A DNA stretch of 64,000 nt from assembly GCF_037325665.1 (NCBI RefSeq), contig NC_090255.1, positions 5,848,390 through 5,912,389 on the forward strand, read 5' to 3'. Shown here in pieces: positions 1 through 10,503 of this stretch. The notes beneath the pieces are model-generated. The model made no database searches, had not been told where the DNA came from, and saw nothing but the letters and a program-made list of their open reading frames with translations. How positions within the stretch are numbered: the first letter of the stretch is position 1; the number at the start of each line of letters is the position of its first letter. The position numbers and the translations under genes were made by a program. The stretch is from Littorina saxatilis. Its lineage: Eukaryota; Mollusca; Gastropoda; Littorinimorpha; Littorinidae.

Positions 1-592
1 AGTAACGCTGTACCGACGTCGCCATAAATGGTGCTTTTGCAGGCAGAAAAGCAGAAAAACTTCTATTCTAAAGAAGGGTTGGAGTATAACTAGCTTACAG
101 AACTGAACCATCTCTACCACCAGAAAAAAAGGATTCTGACTTCTCTTTTCTTTTCTTTTATAGAAAGCAAACAAACAATTACAATAATGTAGAGTGTAAC
201 TCAGGAATATGAGAAAGAGATTCTTTCAAATGGGAATGCATACCATGAAAGTTTTCTTTTACAGAAGATTTGAAGACAAATTATGCAACAAAAAACTGTT
301 CTTTTTGGAGAGGCAAATAGAATCTTAGGAATATGCAAATATCTGTACTTTTGGAATCGGCAAAACATGGATTGGTTGGAATTGACAATGTGTATGAATG
401 AATGGTCAAAGTTTACAGAAACAGATGCACCAAAAGAAAACAAAACCAAAGGCACAGTAATCATAATTACATTGAGACAACATTTCTCCGTTATCCAAAA
501 GAGAATTATATAAAATTGCAATATTGTACAAACGAGCAATGTAAATTTCAATAAACAAAGACATATCTCAATTAATAGCTTGTAAATAGACG
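1..592. other. No recognisable feature
   Basis: This stretch is AT-rich. It holds only short open frames without recognisable domains or splice context. I see nothing to annotate. Confidence 0.5.
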
Positions 593-805
593 AATTCAGA
601 AAATAATTCTGTGGCGTTTGTATGGGGTTGTGAAAGAGTGAATATACCTTTGATTAATATTGGGGGGGGGGGGGGGGGGGGGAATCACTAGCAAGGGGTG
701 TGTCGGAAACATGTGGACAGGAGCATGTGTGACTTTATTTGTCAGAGGAAAAGCAAGAGTATTCACTCTTTTACAACCCATACAAATCTGACAGAGTTAT
801 TTCCC
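593..805. mobile_element. Small inverted-repeat element (MITE-like) with internal poly-G
   Basis: The two ends are inverted copies of each other: CTGTGGCGTTTGTATGGGGT at the left and its near complement about 150 bases later, each next to a matching GTGAAAGAGTGAATA block. A run of about 22 G sits at 661-682. A related fragment with the same CACTCTTTCACAACCCATAC block occurs at 49100-49200 in TRMT11 intron 5, which supports a dispersed element. No coding capacity is visible. Confidence 0.5.
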
Positions 806-944
806 AAAATTGTCTATTAACTTAAGTTTGGTTGATTACTGACATGTCAACAGCTTACAGCAGTCATCAGGGACTTGATTATAAGCGTAGATCATAAAAC
901 GGAGCAGATTATAAAACAAAACGGAATGATTAGGCAAACATAGA

Positions 945-1096
945 ACTGAAGAGTTCTTACGAATGCATAATGTTATCGATAGGGTTCAGACAAGATTGTG
1001 CACTCTTTCATGGACAAATAACTGAAGAGTTCTTACGAATGCATAATGTTATCGATAGGGTTCAGACATGATTGTGCACTCTTTCATGGGCAAATA
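945..1096. repeat. Tandem duplication, about 76-bp unit, two copies
   Basis: The block beginning ACTGAAGAGTTCTTACGAAT at 945 is repeated almost exactly at 1021. A weaker third piece (CAGACATGATTGTGCACTCT) follows near 1162-1190. Confidence 0.85.
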
Positions 1097-1363
1097 ACTG
1101 CACACATGGAAGGCCAAGTGTGACAAAAACACACAAATACTATTAATTATGCAGAAGTTTCAGACATGATTGTGCACTCTTTAAATTGCAAATACAACTG
1201 CAAGCGACACCACATACTATTCATAATCCAGAAAGGGCCTAATTTGACATAAAGTGGGTGCATTTCCTGTAGGCGTTATGCTCCCAGGTGCACTTCCTGA
1301 TGGTTTTCTCGGATCTCGCTTGAGGTCCCATGACACTTACTTGCTACACACTCGAAAATCATC

Positions 1364-1622
1364 TCTTTCTTGGTTCATGTGCTGAAACTTACATTCGTGT
1401 TTTTCGCACTAGTGGGAAGTGTATGTGTATGGCCGTTTTTATCCCGCCATTTAGACAGCCATACGCCGCTTTCGTGTTTCTATACCGACCAAACTCTGAC
1501 ATGGATTACAGGATCTTTTCCGTGCGCACTTGGTCTTGCGCTTGCGTGGGCACACCAAGCGGGATAAGGCACTCAGCAGGTCTGCACATAAGTTGACCTG
1601 GGAGATCGGAAAAATCTCTTTG
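1364..1622 (-). mobile_element. SINE-A copy, 5' truncated
   Basis: This matches the complement of the full-length SINE-A at 51931-52315, from its 3' end to the region that follows the tRNA-like head (ACATAAGTTGACCTGGGAGA). The head is missing. Several small differences from the other copies suggest an older insertion. Confidence 0.8.
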
Positions 1623-1784
1623 ATCATGGCAGTGTAGCAGGACTTCTGTCTTATCAGAGTGATACTGAACGCAGCAGTTTATGGCACCCACAGGAAATGT
1701 ATTACCACTTTGGATCGAATTGTACCCCTTCTGCATTAATTATGCATATGGAAAGAACATGTGAATAATAATACATATTACAAT

Positions 1785-2152
1785 TCTTTCTTTCTTTCTT
1801 TATTTGGTGTTTAACGTCGTTTTCAACCACGAAGGTTATATCGCGACGGGGAAAGGGGGGAGATGGGATAGAGCCACTTGTCAATTGTTTCTTGTTCACA
1901 AAAGCACTAATCAAAAATTTGCTCCAGGGGCTTGCAACGTAGTACAATGTATTACCTTACTGGGAGAATGCAAGTTTCCAGTACAAAGGACTTAACATTT
2001 CTTACATACTGCTTGACTAAAATCTTCACAAAAATTGACTATATTCTATACAAGAAACACTTATGGGTAAAAAGAGAAACAGAATCCGTTAGTCGCCTCT
2101 TACGACATGCTGGGGAGCATCGGGTAAATTCTTCCCCCTAACCCGCGGGGGG
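1785..2152 (-). mobile_element. SINE-D copy, full-length type, AAAG tail
   Basis: A near-identical block of about 365 bp recurs at 43389-43756 and 47595-47954, and its start appears at the window end (63963). On the minus strand it ends in TTGAAAACGACGTTAAACAC followed by an A-rich (AAAG)n tail, and on the plus strand it closes with CCCTAACCCGCGGGGGG. The sequence ATATTACAAT is found near both ends, a probable 10-bp target-site duplication with a few extra bases on the right. No pol III boxes were confirmed, so the class is inferred from the tail and duplications. Confidence 0.8.
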
Positions 2153-2701
2153 TACATGTATATTACAATATCAGAGAGAATTCTGACTTGACTTGTTGGT
2201 AATAATACAAAAATGAGTAACGTTTCTTTTAAAAATAGCAATAGCAACAACATATCAATAGAACTGTTCAAAATGAATTTAACAAATGACAAAGAACACA
2301 CACACACAGACAGACAGGCAAAACTGAGTGCAAACATGTATGACATTTTCAACAGAAAAAAACCAAATTGTCTCATACATCTGTCAAGACAAAAACCTAA
2401 ATGCATTATGGTTGGCAAGTTGTTTCACAATTATATGAAATAGACACCAAAGTCAATGCTGACCAAGCAGATTCTCGTTGAAAGAAATGTATGGCTGACC
2501 AGCAGTGACAGAATGATTGTACAAAAAGCGTTGTAAATATTTGTGTGAACTGTCACAGGAAAAAACAAATAAAACCGCAACAATAACATGAAAGGCAAAG
2601 TATGTGTTAACAAGATCATAATTATATACATACACTGTATAATATGGTAGACCTGAAGTGTAGGTGTAACGAGCCAACATTACTGCTGAGAAAATATTTC
2701 T
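2153..2701. other. No recognisable feature
   Basis: AT-rich sequence with a short CA/CAGA stretch near 2297-2320. No gene or repeat family was recognised. Confidence 0.4.
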
Positions 2702-3042
2702 CACCGGCCTTGTTGATCTCGCATGAACTCCACACTGACTATCCTCTGCAAGCGTTACGTTTATTTGAGGGAGAAAAGTATGTCACTTTCGTGCAAGTGT
2801 GAAATTTGATAGCTTTTACCCAAAATACGATTACTCCGAAAACATGTACCGAGTGGTTACGTCCCTTGAATGACGAAAGGGAAGGATTTTGTGATGAAGT
2901 GAATTTCTAAGTTAAAATACCTTTTTCTCTCTCACCGAATTCGACCCCATGGAGTGCATAGTACCACAGGTCGATCATCAGTACTTGTGAAGGGAGGGGG
3001 ATTAGTCTGTGTGGAGTTTGTGCGAGATCAACAAGGCCGGTG
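2702..3042. mobile_element. Inverted-repeat element with ~37-bp termini
   Basis: The ends read CACCGGCCTTGTTGATCTCG and, inverted, CGAGATCAACAAGGCCGGTG, and the match continues inward through the AACTCCACAC block. The right flank GTAATGCGTTCAGATTACTC is the same sequence that forms the minisatellite at 9564-9816. A second, partial copy lies inverted at about 9217-9350. No transposase is visible. Confidence 0.75.
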
Positions 3043-3260
3043 TAATGCGTTCAGATTACTCCAGAGTACAGACAAAGAAACTACAATGGGAAGAAGGATA
3101 ACTTCCTCATTGGGCATGCTTAGAAATGAGAATGGCTAAATACAAGTTATTCCCCTTTTCTACATGTTGACCAGGCTGTCTCCTGCTTTGTCATGACTAG
3201 TACAGTCGATCTTTCTCATGCTGTGACTTGCTTTATTTTCACATTTTCGGTATTTAAAAC

Positions 3261-3265
<5 letters not shown>

Positions 3266-3302
<37 letters not shown>
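3266..3302. repeat. (CA)n microsatellite
   Basis: An uninterrupted CA run of about 18 units. Confidence 0.95.
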
Positions 3303-3304
<2 letters not shown>

Positions 3305-3486
3305 GAAGAAGTTTCCATTCTGATTCGGTTATTTTATTTGGTGCTATATGTTTGCTTCACATTTTCTTTTACATTGCTTTAGGTATCCCAATTCGCTAAA
3401 CACATCCATAATATGCATGGCTCATTCGAAACAGGGCAACTGAACAACTGATGCCCAATAGCAATAAATACTGAACAACTGAACAA

Positions 3487-3669
3487 TAAATAGAGCTTAA
3501 ACAATGACCACGAGTTGATTACTGGAAAATAAACCACGAGTGGGTATTTGCAGCCGCTTGGTAATTCACGAGTGTGCGGAGCACACGAGTGAATTACCAA
3601 GCGGCTGCAAATACCCACGAGTGGTTTATTTTCCAGTAATCAACGAGTTGTCATTGTTTAAGCTATTTA
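3487..3669. repeat. Large near-perfect palindrome (183 bp)
   Basis: Two arms of about 85 bp face each other around a centre near 3578 (GTGCGGAGCAC). They include GCCGCTTGGTAATTCACGAG and its exact complement, and extend to AAATAGAGCTTAAACAATGA against TCATTGTTTAAGCTATTT. CACGAGTG-type motifs recur in both arms. The form fits a foldback element or a MITE; no target-site duplication was identified. Confidence 0.9.
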
Positions 3670-5092
3670 TACAACGACCAACACGGGTCGAACATGCAGT
3701 CATGCAGACGACATTTTGTAGGCAATTTCATTTCAGCCTAATCACTCAGAGTGTCAAATGCGCGTCATTCAAATAATCCCTATTCTTTTACTTTATTCTT
3801 AGTCTCCGACTCGTCGGCATTATACTTGTCTCGTCTAAATATCGGACCCCATTGCTACGATTAAAACACAATAGCGTTTATATAGCTATTCTGACATTAC
3901 ATTCTGTGTTAAAATCATGTTTTTGTCAGCAGCAAGGACCAGAATGGTCCATGTCGTTGATTGCAGACGACGGTTCCCTTTCCGCATGAAGCCACGGAAA
4001 TAACCGAACATTGAAAAACCCACGGACATGTATTACGGAGAAAACTCGGGATAACCGGATGTTTAGCATTACGTCAATATGCTAGGAATCCTATGACGTC
4101 ATGACGTATCATACTTGCCTACGTAGATTGTATACATGTTGAAAGACTGACTATTGTGAATTCGCGTGGTGAAGACTGCGGTAAATCTGTAGATGATAAG
4201 AGAACAAGGATTGTCTCAGAAGAAACGACTAAATGTTTCAGACCGGTAACTTCATTTCAACATTGCACTATATAATGGACGTTCTATGTGACAGGAGAGT
4301 TTGCTGATTTTGTGTTAAACATTGGAGAGATCGTCTGCTAGAATCAGAGATAGGTCGCTTCAGATTGCAGCTTCTGGAAATTTGCAAGGTTTGTTGCCTG
4401 TTAAAGAACTGGATTTTACACGTAATGTATGTCATGTACAGTAAGCAACAACAAAAACACACACAAAGCAAATGGCATTGTCTGTCGACTAGGCATACAC
4501 GTCAGCCATTGTTGTTACAGTTTTGAGTCAACATTGTACGTATTCTTCCGCAACAGGGTCCAATCGTCTTGGTTTCAAATGTTCTAAAAATAAATTCTAG
4601 TGTTGATTATTTTTTAGCCCTCTTTATTCTTACTTCGAATAATCCACGTGTGATTTTTGGGTTTAATCAAAGTAGTTCGTTCTAATTTCTCACTTGTCTA
4701 AAAATAATCAACTAGATTTAATCCACCCCTCGGTTGCATTGCAGGAGTTGTATAAATAGCAATAAATGATGACAGTGCCAAGTTTTTAAGTACAAAGTGA
4801 AATCAGGTGACTGGACAAAGGCACAATTACAAAATACAAATAAAAAAAATCGAGGCCCATTTTAAATTAAGTTCTCAGCTCATATGGAAGCATAAGGTGA
4901 CCCTAGAAACCGAAATTGGGAGACCTCCCGCCCCCAGGGCAGACTACAAAAAGAAAAGGGGGGGGGAGGGGAGCTAATTTGTGAAAAAGTATAAAAGGAA
5001 TCAAAAACTGTATACATGTATTTAGTTAATACCCCAAAAATTGTATAGTATATACAATGTCAGACCCTAAAGAAAGTTTGTTAGTCATTGCT
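3670..5092. other. Gene-free stretch with one short inverted repeat
   Basis: No exon was recognised. Within it, TCTAGTGTTGATTATTTTTT at 4596 is the approximate complement of AAAAATAATCAACTAGA at 4700, giving a hairpin-ended block of about 120 bp that may be a small MITE. The remainder is AT-rich with a G-run near 4960. Confidence 0.45.
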
Positions 5093-5335
5093 TAGGCAAA
5101 ACAAAGCAAAATAGTCTGTTTACGGTATCCCGACCAACCCTATTTTTCCCCCGCCGACCCTAGACTTTTTTTTGGCATTTGGAGAAAAAGAAAAAGAAAA
5201 AAAAATCAATTTTGTTCCTGTTTTTTTGCAAAATAATTTAAAAAGATGGTTATAAAATTTTTTTTAAAAAAAAGCCGACCTACCGACCCTCTTTTTGTGT
5301 GCCTATGTTACTGTAAACAGACTAAAAGGTACATC
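5093..5335. mobile_element. MITE-1 copy (TAGTCTGTTTACGG termini)
   Basis: The element opens with GGCAAAACAAAG and TAGTCTGTTTACGGTA and closes with TACTGTAAACAGACTA. Inside are inverted CCGACC...CCCTATTTTT blocks. Related copies lie at 7761-7966 and 51111-51340. It is non-coding. Confidence 0.8.
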
Positions 5336-5662
5336 ACAAACAACACACCAGGGATGCTACTCCCCCCTTAAAAATAGCCATGAGTCATAGGTGTGACGTT
5401 TGAATCTTTTAGCTAAATAAAACCATAGGCAATTGATCGGAAATATCAGGAAAAATCTTAACAAGTTTATTATTTGTTTGCTTGGACCAATCCTCTTGCC
5501 GAAGAGTTTTACAGTAAAAATTGATTTTACGTCAAAAATATCACAGGAATATCGAATGTTGAGGTAAGGCTGGGATAGCCAAGTTCAAGAATAACGGAAG
5601 GTGACTGTTGAATCTTTTTGAAAATGTATAAAAATATAGATGGTAGGCAATTCAAAATTAAA

Positions 5663-6449
5663 ACAAGAAGGGCAAAGCCCATACGACTCACATGCTTACA
5701 TAGCAATGACATCATACACTAAGAACTGCTTTACACATTTTTCCTACCAAAATACATGTGACCTTGACCCAAGGTCAAGGTCATCCAAGGTCATGCAACA
5801 CAAAGCTGTTAATTCAAGACATAGGAAGTACAATGGTGCTTATTGGCTCTTTCTACCATGAGATATGGTCACTTTTAGTGGTTCACTACCTTATTTTGGT
5901 CACATTTCATAAGGGTCAAAGTGACCTTGACCTTGATCATATGTGACCAAATGTGTCTCATGATGAAAGCATAACATGTGCCCCACATAAATTTTAAGTT
6001 TGAAACAGTTATCTTCCATAGTTCAGGGTCAAGGTCACTTCAAAATATGTATACAATCCAACTTTGAAGAGCTCCTGTGACCTTGACCTTGAAGCAAGGT
6101 AAACCAAACTGGTATCAAAAGATGGGGCTTACTTTGCCCTATATATCATATATAGGTGAGGTATTGAATCTCAAAAACTTCAGAGAAAATGGGAAAAATG
6201 TGAAAAATAGCTGTTTTTAGGCAACATTTATGGCCCCTGCGACCTTGACCTTGAAGCAAGGTCAAGATGCTATGTATGTTTTTGGGGGCCTTGTCATCAT
6301 ACACCATCTTGCCAAATTTGGTACTGATAGACTGAATAGCGTCCAAGAAATATCCAACGTTAAAGTTTTCCGGACGGACGTCCGGACGGACGGACGGACG
6401 ACTCGGGTGAGTACATAGACTCACTTTTGCTTCGCATGTGAGTCAAAAA
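5663..6449 (+). mobile_element. Non-coding dispersed element rich in AAGGTCA motifs, copy 1
   Basis: This block of about 790 bp starts with ACAAGAAGGGCAAAGCCCAT and ends with TTTTGCTTCGCATGTGAGTC. Its near-identical partner lies inverted at 18211-19048. CGACTCACATGC at one end and GCATGTGAGTC at the other form short inverted termini. It carries at least five TCAAGGTCA-type motifs on both strands and a short GGACGGACGGACG run. Copy 2 has about 40 extra bases near the start. Copy 1 is itself bracketed by an inverted repeat (ATAGATGGTAGGCAATTC at 5638 and its complement at 6540) that copy 2 lacks, so it may sit inside another element. Confidence 0.85.
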
Positions 6450-6532
6450 GGACTCTCGGAGCATGGACTTAATGAGTCAAAAATTAAAGAAGGCTCTATG
6501 AGCCGAAGTACATGTTTTGTCTATTGTCTTTT

Positions 6533-6538
6533 TTTATT
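6533..6538 (-). promoter_or_regulatory. Possible poly(A) signal of the THAP gene
   Basis: On the minus strand this is AATAAA, about 90 bases after the THAP-gene stop codon. It lies in the inverted repeat flanking the neighbouring mobile element, so its use is unproven. Confidence 0.35.
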
Positions 6539-7070
6539 TTGAATTGCCGACCATCTATATTTTGATACAACTTTGGACCCTCTTTGTACGGAGAGAGTTG
6601 GCAATTGTTAATCACATTCTCTCATCTCATTGACTCTCCTTCGGCTCCTTGGTAACATGCGTTCCCGTCTCTGCCAGGATTGGACACAGCAGCAGATAAC
6701 CGGTAAATATGTAACAGGCATAAATGGCAAAATAGCTCGCCTCGCCTGATAATATATGAGACAACTGTTCTATTACAAAGTCTTTCTTGGGAGGCTTGGC
6801 TAATTTACTCGCTCGTTTTACACGGGGTTCCATCGTTTTCTTTTCTAATCGGAAAACCTTGCTCCTCAGTTTGTTGACCTTCTGCCGAAGTTCCGCTTCA
6901 CGAGGGGATGGGGAGGATGATGACTTTGATGCTTTACATCCTATGTCCTCCAGGATCGCCTGAATGTCATCTAAAAAAGAAAACACACACACAAAACACA
7001 TAAAATAACATCTTTACGTGTGGGAACTACAGGTACAATTTCATCCATCCATGCATCCGCCCTATACCGC

Positions 7071-7464
7071 TTCTTCTTCTTCTTCTTCTTCTGCGTTCGT
7101 GGGCTGAAACTTTCACACGCACTCATTTTTTTGCACAAGTGGAATTTTACGTGTATGACCGTTTTTACCCCGCCATTTAGGCAGCCATACGCCGCTTTCG
7201 GAGGAAGCATGCGGGGTATTTTTGTGTTTCTAAAACCCACCGAACTCTGACATGGATTACAGGATCTTTTTCGTGCGTACTTGGTCTTGTGCTTGCGTGT
7301 ACACATGAAGGGGGATAAGTCACTAGCAGGTCTGCACATAAGTTGACCTGGGAGATCGGAAACATCTCCACACTTAACCCACCAGGCGGCCGCGACCGGG
7401 ATTCGAACCCTCGACCTTCCGAGTTAATAGACCGACGTCTTACCACCCCGCCACAGCGCCCGTC
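7071..7464 (-). mobile_element. SINE-A, full length, in intron 3 of the THAP gene
   Basis: On the minus strand it runs from the tRNA-like head GACGGGCGCTGTGGCG, through the B-box-like GGTTCGAATCC, to a (GAA)n tail. The bases CCCTATAC occur just outside both ends, a likely target-site duplication with three extra bases at the tail. It lies between exons at 6970 and 7553. Confidence 0.9.
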
Positions 7465-7760
7465 ACCCTATACAGCAATTATCAACTATGTAATGGATGG
7501 GTTTAAACATTTTTTGATGTCAGGGTGTTCTTCATGGTTAAAAATCTCTTACCTGGTTGAACAATTTGTGCATCAGGCGACAGGTCGGTGCTGGCTTCAT
7601 TTGTAGCTACCCTTTGCGATGGTGGCTTCCTCCCACTAGCAACCTGCAAATGCACAGCTCTTTAACTGACAAACTCACAACCAACACCCAGTCCCAATGA
7701 AACAATTCTCCCAATTTCATGGCATTGGTCTTAGGCCACACAAAAAAGTGTATGTTTCTG

Positions 7761-7966
7761 GTAAGGCAAAACAAAAAATAATCTGTTTACGATATCCGGA
7801 CCGACCCTATTTTTTTCCCACCGGCCCTAGACTTTTTTGGGGCATTAAAAAATAAAATTAAAATATTCAGATGGCTAAAATACAAAAATAAAAAGCCGAC
7901 CTACCGACGCTATTTTGGGGGGGCCTATGTTACCTTTAACAGACTTTTTTTGTGACCTAACATGAC
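7761..7966. mobile_element. MITE-1 copy 2, in intron 2 of the THAP gene
   Basis: It carries AAGGCAAAACAAAA and AATCTGTTTACGATA at the left and a matching, more diverged end at the right (GTTACCTTTAACAGACT). The inner CGACCCTATTTTTT and AAAGCCGACCTACCGAC blocks match the copy at 5093. Further decayed pieces of the same family follow to about 8200. Confidence 0.7.
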
Positions 7967-9216
7967 TAAAGGTGGAGATTTTTTTCCTAAACTTTTTTTT
8001 TTAAACCATCTTTTTAACTTATTTTGTTGAAAAACAGGAAAACAAGTGATTTTCGAATACCCCTTTTATTTTTGAAAATGCAAAAACAAAAGTCTAGGGT
8101 CATCGGGAAAACATAGGTAGGGTCAGGTGACCAGAAACATACAACTTTTTTGTTGTTGACGCCGACCCTATACTTTTTTTGCCATTTGGGGCTGTTTTTT
8201 GGCAAAATAAGTTCATCATATCATCATAATCAAGACGTCAATCCAAAATAAGTAACTTTTTTTTGTTGGCCTTATCATTATTTTGCGCTAAATGCAAACA
8301 GGCATTATTTGATGGGAACAATGCTGCTTTTTTTAATTCTTACATCAGCCTCAAACTTGTCATTACTCAACCTGCATTTATTAGTGTGCTTCTTTGATTT
8401 GCAAAAACCTAAAACCAATAAATAAATAACCTTCGGTGGTGGATTGGGCACTGCAAACAATGTCGGGACAGCATTCCACACAAGTGATCCTCTCTGCAGG
8501 ATTGTTTTACTGGTTGGCCTCAAAGTGATCAGTACAAAGCTTGAGACCTTGAACATCAGCTGGCTGCAGCTTTTCAAAGTCCTCTCGCCTTGTGAATTGC
8601 ATCCATATTCTGCACCTAGTTTGACAATAAAAACAATGTTATTGTTAAACTAAGCAAAAAGGAAAGACAAAAAAAGCTAAATCAGATCTTCAGTCTAAAT
8701 CTAACGCTCTGCCTGAACGCAAAACGGATGAGTGATGTACCTTTGTACTGTAGTTTTCCCGTAAGCAAGGTTTGATAAAGGTTTCGGCAAATATGCCCAC
8801 GGGTAGTTTGTCATCAAGTGTAAACTGTTGTTTTGTACTGACTGCTGACTCACACTCACAGTCGTAAGTACTCGCTGACGCTGTAGTCTACTGAGTGAGT
8901 TGACTCGAGCCATTGCATTCATTCTCATTCTGAAGAAGGTAAACCTGATGAAATAATCACTGCACAACCCACCTTTTTTCTTCTTTAGGGAACTTGTGGA
9001 AAGTTTTCCCGAAGCAGCTCTGTTTGCAACGGGCGTTCTTGCAACAAAAAGCCGAGCACAATTTACCACCACCACGCACGCGATCGGTACCTACGCGATC
9101 CGCCATTTTGTTTTCGCCGCCAGCATGTGACTAGGGACGATAACCCACAAACACTTTTTCGCATTTTCTTCGCAAGTTCCACGTCTTCCTTTTGTACAGT
9201 GTTTGGTACAGATTAC

Positions 9217-9350
9217 ACATTCGGCCTCGTTGATCTTGTATAAACTCCACACTCAAAATCCCCCCCTCCCTTCCATAGTACTGATGATCGAGCTTGGGTA
9301 CTTTTCATTCATGTGGTCAAATTCGTTTAACCAATTTTTTTTATTCAAAC
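9217..9350. mobile_element. Partial inverted copy of the 2702-3042 element
   Basis: CGGCCTCGTTGATCTTGTAT, CTCCACACT and AGTACTGATGATCGA correspond in inverted order to 2960-3042. Only one end is recognisable. The 43-bp minisatellite built from the flank of this element follows at 9564. Confidence 0.6.
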
Positions 9351-9563
9351 TTTGAAATTGTCTTCATTCTAAAATTCCTTCACGTCACATTCAAGGGATG
9401 TAACCAATAGTTCCACGTTTTCAGAGAAATCAAATTTTTGGGTGAAATCTGTTAAATGATACCACCATTTTACTTCACTTGCAAGAAACTTACATGCTTT
9501 TCTTCCTTTTAAATAAGTGTACTTCTTTAATTTTACCAGGAAACAACATTTCCGTCTCGAATA

Positions 9564-9816
9564 AGTAATCTGAACTCGGGAGTAATCTGAACGCATTACA
9601 CCGATGAGTAATCTGAACTCGGGAGTAATCTGAACGCATTACACCGATGAGTAATCTGAACTCGGGAGTAATCTGAACGCATTACACCAGTGAGTAATCT
9701 CATCTCAGGAGTAATCTCAACACATTACACCAGTGAGTAATCTCATCTCAGGAGTAATCTCAACACATTACACCGGTGAGTAATCTTATCTCAGGAGTAA
9801 CCTGTGCTCGTTACAC
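9564..9816. repeat. Minisatellite, ~43-bp unit, about six copies
   Basis: Units follow the pattern GTAATCTGAACTCGGGA, GTAATCTGAACGCATTACAC, CGAT. Within each unit a half-unit beginning GAGTAATCTGAAC is itself repeated. Copies drift toward the right end (ATCTCATCTCAGG), which suggests growth from the left. Confidence 0.9.
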
Positions 9817-9992
9817 AGACATTAACACACAGGCTACCGATAGTAAATTTGCAATCTTTGGTGTAAAAGCATGCACACAAGAAGTGCTCCTTTACCTGTA
9901 GAACAGAATCAAGAAATATCAGCGTCATCATAATTGTTTTTCAAGTGTTGCTATGGCACGTGAATTTTTTTTCTTTCTCCTTCTCTGTCTTT

Positions 9993-10100
9993 CTCCCCCC
10001 CCCCCCCCCCCCCCTCACTCTCCATGTCTATTTGTCTGTCTGTCTGTCTGTCTGACTGTCTGTCCGTCTCTGTCTCTCTCTGTCTCTCTCTCTCTCTAGC
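9993..10100. repeat. Poly-C and (TCTG)n/(CT)n simple repeats
   Basis: A run of C at 9997-10014 is followed by TGTC/TCTG and CT units. Open frames here on either strand are repeat translations, not genes. Confidence 0.9.
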
Positions 10101-10419
10101 TTTGAACCAACAAAGAAAAGAAAAAGAATCATCTAAGAGTACAAAGGATGTTCTGCAGGCACTTTTGTGCAATATTGTGAAAATACTGTGTAAAACGATA
10201 GTTCTTCATTCAGAGCAGCACAGCATAAATTGTAAAGCCAGAGTCAAAGTCCTATTAACCATTTTTGAGGTTGATTGTCTATAACCTCTGACTCGGTGAA
10301 GGTCAACGTTTTTGAACGACAAAACAAACAGATCACAAAATCAACATTGTGCAAACACTGGCCATGCCTTACTCGTGTAAATCGTAATCAAATAAAGCAG
10401 AGAGCTATTCTAAGAGCCG

Positions 10420-10503
10420 AGAAACAAAGGGACGTAAGCACTGTAAACGATATGTCATACAAATTATGCATTAATTAAGAGCAATTACGTCCCTTCGTTT
10501 CTC
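10420..10503. repeat. Short inverted repeat
   Basis: GAGAAACAAAGGGACGTAA at 10420 faces its near complement TTACGTCCCTTCGTTTCTC at 10485, with a loop of about 46 bases. It may be a small foldback element. Confidence 0.7.

Larger units (their letters stand above)
6627..9106 (-). pseudogene. THAP-domain coiled-coil protein gene, frameshifted in the THAP domain
   Basis: Four exons can be spliced: 9106-8973, 8615-8431, 7643-7553 and 6970-6627, all GT-AG with matching phases. Exon 1 starts at an ATG in AACAAAATGGCG and encodes the first zinc pair and start of the THAP fold (CSAFCCKNARCK, then FHKFPKEEKR). Exon 2 gives CRIWMQF, the second pair in LCTDHFEANQ, and then the AVPTLF box. Between HF and AVPTLF the frame breaks: about two bases are missing near 8505-8511, creating a TAA directly after FEANQ. 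With those bases the spacing to AVPTLF equals that of human THAP1 as I recall it, and the whole coding length would be 252 codons. The last exon encodes a charged coiled coil (ELRQKVNKLRSKVF). THAP domains bind DNA, and AVPxxF is needed for folding. Every other exon is open, so the change may be recent or a sequence error. An alternative exon 2 start six bases downstream keeps frame. Confidence 0.8.

Noticed and set aside
1804-1995. 63-65 codon frame repeated at 43406, 47601 and 1804
   Set aside because: The frame lies inside SINE-D and recurs only because the element does. It is antisense to the element's 5'-3' direction and has no start context.
3379-3776. Two opposite-strand frames with the same MGICSRLVIH start
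   Set aside because: They mirror each other because they read the two arms of the palindrome at 3487-3669.
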